NCBI RefSeq assembly: GCF_001269925.1
Contig: NZ_LHVO01000061.1
Location: forward strand, 62,001-126,000
DNA length: 64,000 nucleotides
Direction of reading: 5' to 3'
Source: Pseudomonas sp. MIACH
Lineage (GTDB): Bacteria; Pseudomonadota; Gammaproteobacteria; Pseudomonadales; Pseudomonadaceae
Part shown: piece by piece, positions 33,357 to 42,311 of the stretch
How the letters are laid out: the number at the start of each line of letters is the position of its first letter
Position numbering within the stretch: position 1 is the first letter of the stretch
Position numbers and translations under genes: made by a program
The notes under the pieces: model-generated
What the model saw: only the letters and a program-made list of their open reading frames with translations
What the model was told of the DNA's origin: nothing
Database searches by the model: none

Positions 33357-35165
33357 ATGAGTGACGCACCGCCCAAAGCGGACCAGGAATCCAGCCTGAA
33401 AATTTATCTCCGGCTGCTGGGCTATGTGAAACCGTACCTCGGCATGTTCCTGCTGAGTATCGTGGGCTTCGTGATCTTCGCTTCGACCCAGCCAATGCTC
33501 GCGGGGATTCTCAAGTACTTCGTGGATGGCTTGAGCAACCCCGATGTGGTGTTCCTGCCCAAGATCCCGTTATTCAAGGACCTGAAGTTGCTGATGGCCG
33601 TGCCGCTGCTGATCATCCTGATCGCCGCGTGGCAGGGCCTGGGCTCTTTCCTGGGCAACTACTACCTGGCCAAGGTTTCCCTGGGGCTGGTACACGACCT
33701 GCGGGTCCAGTTGTTCAACAAACTGTTGGTGTTGCCTAACCGCTATTTCGATACCCATAACTCCGGGCACCTGATTTCCCGTATCACCTTCAACGTGACC
33801 ATGGTGACCGGTGCGGCCACGGATGCAATCAAGGTGGTGATCCGCGAAGGCCTGACGGTGGTGTTCCTGTTCGGCTACCTGCTGTGGATGAACTGGAAAC
33901 TGACCCTGGTGATGCTGGCAATCCTGCCGCTGATCGCCATCATGGTCGGCAGCACCAGCAAGAAATTCCGCAAGCAGAGCAAGAAGATCCAGGTTGCAAT
34001 GGGCGACGTGACCCACGTCGCCTCCGAGACCATCCAGGGCTACCGCGTAGTGCGCAGCTTTGGTGGCGAAGGCTACGAAGAGCGCCGCTTTGCCGCTGCC
34101 AGCCAGGGCAACACCGACAAGCAACTGCGTATGAACAAGACCGGCGCGGTCTACACGCCGATGCTGCAGTTGGTCATCTACACGGCCATGGCCGCGTTGA
34201 TGTTTCTGGTGCTGCTGCTGCGCGGTGAAGCCACGGCAGGTGACCTGGTGGCCTACATTACTGCGGCGGGCCTGCTGCCCAAGCCGATTCGCCAACTGTC
34301 GGAAGTCAGCTCGACGATCCAGAAAGGCGTAGCCGGTGCCGAGAGCATCTTCGAACAGCTGGATGAAGAGCCCGAAGTCGACAGCGGCACTGTGGAGCGT
34401 GATCGCGTCAGCGGTCGCCTGGACGTACGCAACCTGAGCTTCACCTACCCAGGCGCGGAGCGTGAGGTGCTCAAGAACATCAGCTTCAGCGCAGCGCCTG
34501 GGCAGATGATCGCCCTGGTCGGGCGTTCGGGCAGCGGCAAGTCAACCCTGGCCAGCCTGATCCCGCGTTTCTACCATCACGAAACCGGGGAAATCCTGCT
34601 GGACGAAGTCGAGATCGAAGACTATCGCTTGCGTAACCTGCGTCGGCACGTGGCCCAGGTGACCCAGCATGTGACCTTGTTCAACGACACCGTGGCCAAC
34701 AACATCGCCTACGGTGACCTGGCCGATGCGCCGCGTGCCGACATCGAGAAAGCTGCCGCTGACGCCTACGCCATGGACTTCATTTCCGAGCTGCCAAAAG
34801 GCCTGGACACCGAAGTCGGTGAAAACGGCGTGCTGCTTTCCGGTGGTCAACGTCAGCGCCTGGCAATCGCCCGGGCCCTGCTGAAAAATGCCCCGCTGCT
34901 GATCCTCGATGAGGCGACTTCGGCCCTGGATACCGAATCCGAGCGGCACATCCAGGCCGCACTGGACAAGGTCATGAAAGGCCGTACCACCCTGGTGATT
35001 GCGCACCGCTTGTCCACCATCGAGAAAGCCGACCTGATTCTGGTGATGGACCACGGTGAAATTGTCGAGCGTGGTACGCATGTCGAGCTGCTGGCCAAGG
35101 GCGGCTATTACTCGCGCCTGCACGCCATGGGGCTGGACGAGCCGGTGGCGAACAACATCACCTGA
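33357..35165 (+). CDS. msbA: Lipid A flippase, ABC transporter MsbA
   Basis: Flips lipid A-core across the inner membrane. The 602 residues form the classic half-transporter: six membrane helices (about 20-320), then an ATPase domain with Walker A GRSGSGKST, signature LSGGQRQRLAIARALL and Walker B LLILDEATSALD. It is separated from waaL by nine bases and followed by a hairpin at 35171-35191. Confidence 0.96.
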   Translation: MSDAPPKADQESSLKIYLRLLGYVKPYLGMFLLSIVGFVIFASTQPMLAGILKYFVDGLSNPDVVFLPKIPLFKDLKLLMAVPLLIILIAAWQGLGSFLGNYYLAKVSLGLVHDLRVQLFNKLLVLPNRYFDTHNSGHLISRITFNVTMVTGAATDAIKVVIREGLTVVFLFGYLLWMNWKLTLVMLAILPLIAIMVGSTSKKFRKQSKKIQVAMGDVTHVASETIQGYRVVRSFGGEGYEERRFAAASQGNTDKQLRMNKTGAVYTPMLQLVIYTAMAALMFLVLLLRGEATAGDLVAYITAAGLLPKPIRQLSEVSSTIQKGVAGAESIFEQLDEEPEVDSGTVERDRVSGRLDVRNLSFTYPGAEREVLKNISFSAAPGQMIALVGRSGSGKSTLASLIPRFYHHETGEILLDEVEIEDYRLRNLRRHVAQVTQHVTLFNDTVANNIAYGDLADAPRADIEKAAADAYAMDFISELPKGLDTEVGENGVLLSGGQRQRLAIARALLKNAPLLILDEATSALDTESERHIQAALDKVMKGRTTLVIAHRLSTIEKADLILVMDHGEIVERGTHVELLAKGGYYSRLHAMGLDEPVANNIT

Positions 35166-35170
35166 TGCGC

Positions 35171-35191
35171 CGGGGCGTGCAATGCGCCCCG
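35171..35191 (+). terminator. Stem-loop after msbA
   Basis: CGGGGCG-TGCAATG-CGCCCCG, a perfect 7-bp stem 6 bases after the msbA stop, followed by TGATTTG. Probably terminates or attenuates transcription before the sulfotransferase gene. Confidence 0.6.
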
Positions 35192-35265
35192 TGATTTGTA
35201 TCGAGCCGCTTACACCCTTGACCAAAGCCAAATAATCCAGCGCCTGTCGTTTGTTATGTTGGCCT

Positions 35266-35289
35266 TCTCGATTCGAATGACGAACGAGA
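35266..35289 (+). promoter_or_regulatory. Bulged stem-loop upstream of the sulfotransferase gene
   Basis: TCTCG-(A)-TTCG-AATGA-CGAA-CGAGA: nine base pairs with a single bulged A. It lies 28 bases before the likely start codon, so it could control translation or be a binding site. No gene is present in 35166-35317. Confidence 0.4.
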
Positions 35290-35317
35290 GGGCTAACCTT
35301 CTTGCGTGGGTATTGGA

Positions 35318-36022
35318 ATGTTGCAACGTCTACTGTGGAAGCTGCTTCCCAAGCACCAGAGGGTGTTTCTGCTGGGGCGTTTGTCGGTGGTGGATCGCCA
35401 GGCGGTGAACAAGTCCCTGTCTGGGGTGGCAACGCTTAACCCGGCCTTCGAGCGACACCAGTGCATATTCATCCATGTGCCCAAATGCGCCGGCAGCAGC
35501 GTGTGCTCGGCACTGCTCGATGGGCGCTGGCCCGGGCACTTGCCGTATTACTGGTATGAGCAGCAATTTCCCCAACACTGCGAGCGCAGCTTCAAATTTG
35601 CTTTCGTACGCGACCCTCTGGAGCGCGCTTACTCGGCTTATACCTACTTGCGCGGCAACCATATGGGCGCTCGCGACCTGCAAGCCCAGTCGCTGGTTTC
35701 CAGCTACCGCGACTTCGACCATTTCGTCGCCGGCTGGCTGCACCCGGACAACCTGCGGCGGCAATTGCACTTTGCTCCCCAGACCGACTTCCTGGTCGAT
35801 CACATGGGCCAAATGGCCATGGACTTTCTCGGGCGCCAGGAGTCTTTGCAGCAAGACTTCCAGCACCTGTGCGAACGCCTCGGCGTGGACTCATCCCTGC
35901 CACATCTGAATGTTTCACTGGGCCGTCGCAACGAGCCGGTCAGGGACTTTTGCTCCTCGCGCACGCGGCGTCTGGTCCGGCGTGCCTATCAACGTGACTA
36001 CGAGGTATTGGGCTATGAATAG
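35318..36022 (+). CDS. PAPS-dependent sulfotransferase family protein
   Basis: A 234-residue protein with the two PAPS-binding elements of sulfotransferases: IFIHVPKCAGSSV (5'-phosphosulfate loop, about 45-58) and FAFVRDPLERAYSAYTYLRGN (3'-phosphate motif, about 88-110). No signal peptide. It overlaps by eight bases an APS kinase gene that would make its donor. In the middle of an LPS cluster the likely acceptor is a core, O-antigen or other surface sugar. I start at ATG 35318; a GTG four codons earlier is possible. Confidence 0.8.
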   Translation: MLQRLLWKLLPKHQRVFLLGRLSVVDRQAVNKSLSGVATLNPAFERHQCIFIHVPKCAGSSVCSALLDGRWPGHLPYYWYEQQFPQHCERSFKFAFVRDPLERAYSAYTYLRGNHMGARDLQAQSLVSSYRDFDHFVAGWLHPDNLRRQLHFAPQTDFLVDHMGQMAMDFLGRQESLQQDFQHLCERLGVDSSLPHLNVSLGRRNEPVRDFCSSRTRRLVRRAYQRDYEVLGYE

Positions 36023-36623
36023 CCAGTTGCTCGCCGGCGGTTGCACCGCCATCCGTCCCTTTGCACTGTCGTTGTCGGTGGCCGCACGGGCGGCGCTCAA
36101 GCACCAGCAGCCGTGCTGTCTATGGCTGACGGGGCTGTCCGGGTCCGGCAAGTCGACCCTGGCCAACGCCCTGGAAGTGCAGCTCAACGAGCAGGGGCGG
36201 CACACCTACGTGCTCGATGGCGATAATCTGCGCGCGGGCCTGTGCAATGACCTGGGTATGGGTGATGCGGCGCGCAAGGAAAATATCCGGCGTATTGGCG
36301 AAGTGGCGCGGCTGATGGTGGACGCGGGCCTGATCGTCATTGTTTCGGCGATCTCGCCGTTCAGCGTCGACCGGGCGACCGCCAGGGCTCTGTTTGGGCC
36401 AGAGCAATTCTTTGAGATTTACGTCAGCACACCCTTTGACGTGTGTGCCCGGCGTGATCCCAAGGGCTTGTACCGCGCGGCACTGGACGGGCGCATCAAG
36501 TCCTTCACCGGACTGGACAGCCCCTATGAGGCACCGTTTGCGGCTGACTGCGAAATCAACACCGACGAGGTCGAGCTGGACGCCGCGGTTGAGCATATCC
36601 TGGCGGTTCTGTTTAAAAAGTGA
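36015..36623 (+). CDS. cysC: Adenylylsulfate (APS) kinase
   Basis: Makes PAPS from APS and ATP. The 202-residue protein has a P-loop GLSGSGKST near residue 40, the APS-binding DGDNLRAGLCNDLG, RKENIRRIGEVARL, and the substrate lid RDPKGLYRAALDGRIKSFTGLDSPYEAP. All catalytic features look intact. Start lies eight bases inside the sulfotransferase gene, indicating co-translation. A stand-alone APS kinase beside a sulfotransferase points to dedicated PAPS supply rather than sulfur assimilation. Confidence 0.9.
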   Translation: MNSQLLAGGCTAIRPFALSLSVAARAALKHQQPCCLWLTGLSGSGKSTLANALEVQLNEQGRHTYVLDGDNLRAGLCNDLGMGDAARKENIRRIGEVARLMVDAGLIVIVSAISPFSVDRATARALFGPEQFFEIYVSTPFDVCARRDPKGLYRAALDGRIKSFTGLDSPYEAPFAADCEINTDEVELDAAVEHILAVLFKK

Positions 36624-36683
36624 GCAGTTTTCCCGGCTGATGCATCGCGGATAAAGCTCTGGAACTAGGCGGCGCTCACCCTG

Positions 36684-36692
36684 TGCTAATAT
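36684..36692 (+). promoter_or_regulatory. Extended -10 promoter of hldE
   Basis: TG-C-TAATAT, an extended -10 element about 35 bases before the hldE ATG. No clear -35, as is common with extended -10 promoters. Confidence 0.5.
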
Positions 36693-36726
36693 CGCGCCCC
36701 TGTTCATTTTGTATGTGGGTTGCTCC

Positions 36727-38151
36727 ATGAAGTTGTCCATGCCGCGATTCGATCAAGCCCCTGTCTTGGTGGTCGGCGATGTCATGCTCGACCGTTACTG
36801 GCATGGCGGTACCTCACGGATTTCCCCTGAGGCGCCGGTACCGGTAGTCAAGGTCGAGCAAATCGAAGACCGTCCAGGTGGCGCTGCCAACGTTGCCCTC
36901 AATATTGCCGCCCTCGGCGCCCCGGCCTCCCTGGTGGGTGTGACCGGCGACGACGAAGCCGCCGACAGCCTGTCCAACAGCCTGCGCGGTGCCGGCGTGC
37001 GTGCGTTGTTCCAGCGCATTGCCCACCAGCCGACCATCGTCAAGCTGCGGGTCATGAGCCGTCACCAGCAATTGCTGCGTATCGATTTTGAAGAACCCTT
37101 CGCCACCGACGCTTTGGCCCTCAGTGGCCAGGTCGACGAACTGCTCGAAGGTGTCAAGGTGCTGGTGTTGTCCGACTACGGCAAAGGCGCCCTGAAGAAC
37201 CACCAGGAACTGATCCAGGCCGCCAAGGCGCGGAACATCCCGGTATTGGCCGATCCCAAGGGCAAGGACTTCTCGATTTATCGCGGAGCCAGCCTGATCA
37301 CGCCTAACCTCAGCGAGTTCGAAGCCATCGTTGGCGGCTGCGCCGATGAGCACGAACTGGTGACCAAGGGCGCGGCGCTCATGGCCGACCTCGACCTGGG
37401 CGCCTTGCTGGTGACCCGTGGTGAGCACGGTATGACCCTGCTGCGTCCGGATCACCCGGCGATGCACCTGCCGGCACGTGCCCGTGAAGTGTTCGACGTG
37501 ACCGGCGCCGGTGACACGGTGATTTCCACCCTGGCCGCCTCCATTGCGGCTGGCGAAGAGCTGCCCCACGCGGTAGCCCTGGCCAACCTGGCGGCGGGCA
37601 TCGTGGTCGGCAAGCTGGGTACCGCTGCTATCAGCGCCCCTGAGCTGCGCCGGGCGATCCAGCGCTCCGAAGGTTCCGAGCGTGGGGTGCTGAGCATCGA
37701 ACAATTGCTGCTGGCGATTGACGATGCCCGTGCTCACAACGAAAGCATCGTGTTTACCAATGGTTGCTTCGACATCCTGCATGCCGGTCATGTGACTTAC
37801 CTGGAGCAGGCTCGTGCCCAGGGCGATCGCCTGATCGTCGCGGTCAACGATGATGCTTCGGTCAGCCGCCTGAAAGGCCCTGGCCGTCCGATCAACAGCG
37901 TCGACCGACGCATGGCGGTATTGGCTGGGTTGGGCGCGGTGGACTGGGTGATCAGCTTCCCTGAAGCGACCCCGGAAAACCTGCTGGCCCAGGTCAAGCC
38001 GGACGTGCTGGTCAAGGGCGGCGACTACTCCGTCGACCAAGTGGTCGGCGCCGAGATCGTCAGCGCCTACGGCGGCAAGGTCAAAGTGCTGGGCCTGGTT
38101 GAAAACAGCTCGACCACCGCCATCGTCGATAAGATTCGCAATAATGAGTAA
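36727..38151 (+). CDS. hldE: Bifunctional heptose-7-phosphate kinase/heptose-1-phosphate adenylyltransferase
   Basis: Makes ADP-heptose precursors for WaaC and WaaF. The 474 residues consist of a ribokinase-like domain (1-about 318, with DRPGGAANVALNIAALG and the active-site DVTGAGDTV) and a nucleotidyltransferase domain (about 345-474, FTNGCFDILHAGHVTYLEQAR). I use the ATG at 36727 (MKLSMPRFDQ), the usual Pseudomonas start; six more codons upstream are open. It overlaps the next gene by eight bases. Confidence 0.95.
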   Translation: MKLSMPRFDQAPVLVVGDVMLDRYWHGGTSRISPEAPVPVVKVEQIEDRPGGAANVALNIAALGAPASLVGVTGDDEAADSLSNSLRGAGVRALFQRIAHQPTIVKLRVMSRHQQLLRIDFEEPFATDALALSGQVDELLEGVKVLVLSDYGKGALKNHQELIQAAKARNIPVLADPKGKDFSIYRGASLITPNLSEFEAIVGGCADEHELVTKGAALMADLDLGALLVTRGEHGMTLLRPDHPAMHLPARAREVFDVTGAGDTVISTLAASIAAGEELPHAVALANLAAGIVVGKLGTAAISAPELRRAIQRSEGSERGVLSIEQLLLAIDDARAHNESIVFTNGCFDILHAGHVTYLEQARAQGDRLIVAVNDDASVSRLKGPGRPINSVDRRMAVLAGLGAVDWVISFPEATPENLLAQVKPDVLVKGGDYSVDQVVGAEIVSAYGGKVKVLGLVENSSTTAIVDKIRNNE

Positions 38152-39079
38152 GGCTCAAAAGTGGGTCTTGATCACGGGGGGCGCGGGCTTTATTGGCTCG
38201 CACCTGGTCGATGCGCTGCTTGCCAAGGGCTACGCGGTACGGGTGCTGGATAACCTGTCCACGGGTAAGCGCAGCAACCTGCCGTTGGACAATCCTCGTG
38301 TCGAACTGCTTGAAGGCGATGTTGCCGATGCGCAACTGGTAGCGCGTGCCGCCATGGGCGCTGCGGCAGTCGTGCATCTGGCGGCGGTGGCTTCCGTGCA
38401 GGCCTCGGTGGATGATCCGGTCAGCACGCACCAGAGCAACTTCGTCGGTACGCTGAACGTCTGCGAAGCGATGCGCCAGGCGGGCGTCAAGCGTGTGGTG
38501 TTCGCGTCCAGCGCTGCGGTGTATGGCAACAACGGCGAAGGCGCTTCGATTGACGAAGAGACCACCAAGGCGCCGTTGACGCCCTATGCGTCCGACAAGT
38601 TGGCCGGTGAGCATTACTTCGACTTCTACCGTCGCCAGCATGGCCTGGAACCGGTGATCTTCCGCTTCTTCAATATCTTCGGGCCGCGCCAGGATCCTTC
38701 CTCGCCGTACTCCGGGGTGATCAGTATCTTCTGCGAGCGTGCACAGCAGGGTGTGCCGATTGCCGTGTTCGGCGATGGCGAGCAAACCCGTGATTTCATG
38801 TACGTGGAAGACCTGGTGGATGTGCTGGTGCAGGCCATCGAAGCCCCGCAAGCACCGTTGGGTGCGATCAACGTGGGCTGGAATCGCACCACTACCCTCA
38901 AGCAGGTGCTGCAGGCGCTGGAAGAGGCAGTCGGGTCGTTGCCTGCCGTGACGTACGGGCCGGCGCGGTCAGGAGACATTCGGCATTCGCGGGCGAATAA
39001 CCAGCGGTTGTTGGCCAGTTTCAAACTGCCTGAGCCTACTCCGTTGAAGGTGGGCCTGGCGCGGTTGCTCAAGGGCTGA
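38144..39079 (+). CDS. NAD-dependent sugar epimerase/dehydratase
   Basis: A 311-residue extended short-chain dehydrogenase, with NAD motif ITGGAGFIGSHL at the N-terminus, SSAAVYGNNG, and the YxxxK pair in TPYASDKLAGE. It resembles GalE/WbpP-type UDP-hexose 4-epimerases, so it may supply a galacto-configured sugar for core or O antigen. The substrate cannot be fixed by eye. It starts within hldE (eight-base overlap) and ends just before a REPIN. Confidence 0.85.
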   Translation: MSKAQKWVLITGGAGFIGSHLVDALLAKGYAVRVLDNLSTGKRSNLPLDNPRVELLEGDVADAQLVARAAMGAAAVVHLAAVASVQASVDDPVSTHQSNFVGTLNVCEAMRQAGVKRVVFASSAAVYGNNGEGASIDEETTKAPLTPYASDKLAGEHYFDFYRRQHGLEPVIFRFFNIFGPRQDPSSPYSGVISIFCERAQQGVPIAVFGDGEQTRDFMYVEDLVDVLVQAIEAPQAPLGAINVGWNRTTTLKQVLQALEEAVGSLPAVTYGPARSGDIRHSRANNQRLLASFKLPEPTPLKVGLARLLKG

Positions 39080-39088
39080 CTGTTCACC

Positions 39089-39187
39089 TGTAGGAGCGAG
39101 CTTGCTCGCGAAGTTCGTCAACGATAACGCGGGTATCCTGATTAAAAGCGGCGCCCTTGCGTTTTTCGCGAGCAAGCTCGCTCCTAC
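39089..39187. repeat. REPIN, GCGAGCTTGCTCGC family, copy 1
   Basis: About 100 bp framed by inverted arms: TGTAGGAGCGAGCTTGCTCG at the left and its reverse complement at 39165-39187. The spacer carries CGTCAACGATAACGCG. A second copy lies at 60081-60180 in opposite orientation. Such elements are mobilised by RAYT transposases, none of which is in the window. It may also stop transcription between the convergent genes on either side. Confidence 0.88.
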
Positions 39188-39205
39188 CGTTATCGATGCC
39201 AGCCC

Positions 39206-40165
39206 TCAGCGGCTGGCTTTTTTCTTCGGCACGATCTTGCGCAGCATGCGTTGCGCCAGGCGTTTGAGTTTCGACTCTTTCTCAGGCTCCGCCAGGCCTT
39301 GCTGCCGGACCCAATCCTTCCAGCGAATGCGCTCATCGCGCACCAGCCAGCCTTCCTGCTGGGCGAAGCTTTCTGCCAGGTAGAGGCCGCGGGTGCTGGC
39401 TGGGTACAGTTGGTCCTTCTTGACCGTGTACAACTCGGCGAGCGGCTGGCCGTCTTTCAATGGCATCAGGTACAGGTCCGGACGCTGGCGGTCCAGGCGT
39501 GCCACCAGTTGGTCGCCTTCCAAGCGCTCGTCCACATGGAACAGGCTCAGGGATTTGGCTTCCTTCGGGACTTCCAGGCGCAGGTCATAAATCAGTTGCA
39601 GCGACGCGGTGGGTACATGCACATAGGCCCGTGGGCGCTCGATCAGTTGGGTGGTCGCGCAACGTACCGGGCGTGCGGCGCCAGACAAAGGGCTCAAGCG
39701 AAACGGCAAGGCTTCGCGGTAATGCAGCGCGGCGGAGTAGGGGGCCGGCAGCCACGTGTCGTTGAAGCGCCCGCCGAGCCAGCCTTCCGGGGTCTCCAGC
39801 AGGCATTCCTCGGCAATCTCCTGGATGGCGGTGTGCAGCGGCAGGTTCAGTTCGTGGGCGGGGACGTAGCCGGAGATCAGCTTGAGCACAACGTCGCCAC
39901 GGTCCTGGCGACGTTGGCGCACCAGTACCCAGTAATCCTTATTTTGCCAATGCAGGGTCAGGCGCACCGACACGCCGAGGTTCGCCAGCTCCAGGGCGAA
40001 GCGTTCGGCATCCGGGACTTCTACCGGTTTGCGGCGCTGCAAGGTCTGGGCGAAGTTGAGCGGCATGCCCACGCTCTGGTAGCTCAGGCCTTCGGGGGTG
40101 GCTTCGACGTGCAGCGGCAGTGTTTTGAAGTTGCTGGGGTTTTTTCTTATGAGCGTTCGCGGCAT
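39206..40165 (-). CDS. Unrecognised conserved protein with Nudix-like motif
   Basis: A 319-residue soluble protein starting MPRTLIRKNPSNFKTLPLHV, with AAGGAG placed seven bases before the ATG. I see no Walker motifs, signal peptide or membrane helices. Around residues 105-125 the pattern GYVPAHE-x9-QEIAEECLL resembles the Nudix box (GX5EX7REUXEEXGU), with two extra residues and Gln for Arg. The C-terminal 40 residues are strongly basic (KESKLKRLAQRMLRKIVPKK), suggesting nucleic-acid or membrane contact. It lies 41 bases downstream of the aldo/keto reductase gene and probably shares its transcript. Confidence 0.7.
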   Translation of the reverse strand: MPRTLIRKNPSNFKTLPLHVEATPEGLSYQSVGMPLNFAQTLQRRKPVEVPDAERFALELANLGVSVRLTLHWQNKDYWVLVRQRRQDRGDVVLKLISGYVPAHELNLPLHTAIQEIAEECLLETPEGWLGGRFNDTWLPAPYSAALHYREALPFRLSPLSGAARPVRCATTQLIERPRAYVHVPTASLQLIYDLRLEVPKEAKSLSLFHVDERLEGDQLVARLDRQRPDLYLMPLKDGQPLAELYTVKKDQLYPASTRGLYLAESFAQQEGWLVRDERIRWKDWVRQQGLAEPEKESKLKRLAQRMLRKIVPKKKASR

Positions 40166-40206
40166 GTCGGCTCCTTCTTGCGACGGGGTCGGCCGCGTCG
40201 GCGGCA

Positions 40207-41019
40207 TCAGAGTTGACGAATGACTTGGGCAGCGGTCGCCACGTTATGGGCCAGGTGCAGCGGATTAATGGTCCCGACAATAGCACTGGCGACACCCGTT
40301 TGCGCAAACAACAACGTGAAACTGGCGCGAATTGGATCCATTCCAGGCTCCAGGCACACGTGGCCGCTGGCCAGGGCCTTTTTCACCAGGATCCCCTTGC
40401 CATGGGCCGCTGCATAATCAATGACGGCTTTCTCGGTCTGTTCGTTCAGATTGTAGGTGACCATCGCGCAATCACCTTGTTCCAGAGCCTTCACGCCGCC
40501 TTCGACGGTTTTGCCGGAGAAGCCGAAGCCGCGAATCTTGCCCTCTTGCTTCAACTGCGCCAGGGTCTGGTACACCTCGCAATCGTTGAGGATATGCAGG
40601 TCGTTGCCATCGGAGTGCACCAGTACCAGATCGATAAAATCCGTTTCAAGTCGTTTCAAGCTGCGCTCGATCGACATCCGGGTATGGGCCGCGCTGAAAT
40701 CGTGATGGGACAGGCCCTCTTCGAACTCTTCGCCGACCTTGCTGACGATCACCCAATCCTTGCGCTGGCCGCGCAACAGCGGCCCCAGGCGTTCTTCGCT
40801 GCGTCCGTAGGCGGGCGCGGTATCGATCAGGTTGATGCCCAGCTGGCGGGCCTGGCGCAACAGCATCCGCGCTTCGTCATCATCGGGAATGGTGAAACCG
40901 CTGGGGTACTTCACGCCCTGGTCACGGCCGAGCTTGACGGTACCCAGGCCGAGTGGCGACACCAGCAGGCCGGTGCTGCCCAAGGGGCGGTGCAGGTCGT
41001 GCAAGGTCGGCAGGCTCAT
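40207..41019 (-). CDS. Aldo/keto reductase
   Basis: A 270-residue NADPH-dependent oxidoreductase with the catalytic tetrad in order: Asp and Tyr in LIDTAPAYGRSEER, Lys in VIVSKVGEEF, His in LVLVHSDG. Matches the PA4992 position. The frame is open far upstream, but the ATG at 41019 (MSLPTLHDLHRPLG) couples with the stop of the FAD oxidoreductase (ATGA) and fits the family. Physiological substrate unknown. Confidence 0.88.
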   Translation of the reverse strand: MSLPTLHDLHRPLGSTGLLVSPLGLGTVKLGRDQGVKYPSGFTIPDDDEARMLLRQARQLGINLIDTAPAYGRSEERLGPLLRGQRKDWVIVSKVGEEFEEGLSHHDFSAAHTRMSIERSLKRLETDFIDLVLVHSDGNDLHILNDCEVYQTLAQLKQEGKIRGFGFSGKTVEGGVKALEQGDCAMVTYNLNEQTEKAVIDYAAAHGKGILVKKALASGHVCLEPGMDPIRASFTLLFAQTGVASAIVGTINPLHLAHNVATAAQVIRQL

Positions 41020-42191
41020 GGCAACAGTTGCTCCCAGGCGGGTACGCCGATGGCGGGTTTTGGCAGGTCGGGCAGGGGGGCTGAGGCGCTTGGGCGGATG
41101 CCGTCGCGTTCGAGGCTGTTGATCACTCGATCGGCGAAGTCCGGCGCTAAAGCCAGCTTGGTCGGCCAGCCCACCAGCAGGCGGCCTTCTTCGGCGACAA
41201 AGGCGTTGTCGGGGCGACTCAGGCCTGATTGCAGGGGCTCGGCACGCTCTACGCGCAACGTAGCCCACTGGGTCTGGCTCATATCGATCCAGGGCAGCAG
41301 TTGCGCCAGCTCTTTCTGGGCGGTGGCGATCTGTTCTTGTGGCGTACGTGCCACGCCATCGGCCTCGGCAATGTCGCCGCCCATGTACCACACCCAATTG
41401 CCATCGGCGGCGGGATGCGTGGTAACGGTGATGCGTGGCTTGGTGCCGCCGCCCAGGCAGTGGGCGTACAGCGGCTTCAGGCCGGGGCCTTTGGCGATGA
41501 TCATATGCAGCGGGCGTTTTTGCATGGCCGGCTGGCTGAGGCCGAGGGCGGCCAGCAGATCAGCGGTACCACCGCCGGCGCTCAAGACAATGCGCTGGGC
41601 GCGGATCTCGCGGCCATCCACGTTCAAACCCACCAGATTGTTGCCTTCCAGCAGCGGTTCGATGTGTTGCCCGGCGAGCAAGCCATCGCCGGCCAGCTGC
41701 GCGAGACGTTCAATCAGGCTGGGTACGTCCACCACCAGTTCGGCGAGGCGATAGACCTTGCCCTTGAAGCGGCGGTCTTGCAGGGCGGGCGGCAGGTCGT
41801 CGCCCTTGACTTGGTCGACACGGCCGCGCACGGCCTTGCTGGCGAAAAAGCTGGTGAGGTTGCCGGCGAGCGTGCCAGGGGACCACAGGTAATGGGCTTG
41901 TGAGAGCAGGCGCACGCCGGACAGGTCCAGCTCACCGTCACCGGCCAGGGCTTCACGCCAGCGGCGCGGCATATCGGCAATCGCTTCGGAGGCGCCGGTG
42001 AGGGCGCCGTGCAGCGCGTACTTCGCACCGCCGTGAATGATCCCCTGGGACTTCACGCTTTGCCCGCCACCTAATGTGGCGTTTTCCACCAGCACCGTGG
42101 AAAAACCCTGGCGGCGCAGGCGCGCATTCAGCCAGAGGCCGGCAACCCCGGCGCCGACAATCAACACGTCGGTAGAAATAACGGATGGCAT
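41016..42191 (-). CDS. FAD-dependent oxidoreductase (DAO family)
   Basis: A 391-residue flavoprotein with the Rossmann dinucleotide motif VLIVGAGVAGLWLNARLRRQG at residues about 8-28 followed by LVENATLGGGQSVKSQGIIHGG, typical of glycerol-3-phosphate-dehydrogenase/D-amino-acid-oxidase-like enzymes. The start ATG at 42191 has GAGG ten bases upstream. Matches PA4991. It is first in a three-gene minus-strand run with the aldo/keto reductase and the unrecognised protein; the reaction is unknown. Confidence 0.85.
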   Translation of the reverse strand: MPSVISTDVLIVGAGVAGLWLNARLRRQGFSTVLVENATLGGGQSVKSQGIIHGGAKYALHGALTGASEAIADMPRRWREALAGDGELDLSGVRLLSQAHYLWSPGTLAGNLTSFFASKAVRGRVDQVKGDDLPPALQDRRFKGKVYRLAELVVDVPSLIERLAQLAGDGLLAGQHIEPLLEGNNLVGLNVDGREIRAQRIVLSAGGGTADLLAALGLSQPAMQKRPLHMIIAKGPGLKPLYAHCLGGGTKPRITVTTHPAADGNWVWYMGGDIAEADGVARTPQEQIATAQKELAQLLPWIDMSQTQWATLRVERAEPLQSGLSRPDNAFVAEEGRLLVGWPTKLALAPDFADRVINSLERDGIRPSASAPLPDLPKPAIGVPAWEQLLP

Positions 42192-42311
42192 GGGCGACCT
42201 CATTTCTAAACAAGGCCGCAAGTATACATTCTCACGCCATGCACACCGTAGGCGCTGTCGAGCTTTGGCGAGGCGGCGAATGGTGGATTCAATTGAGGTT
42301 CAAGTGAGCAC

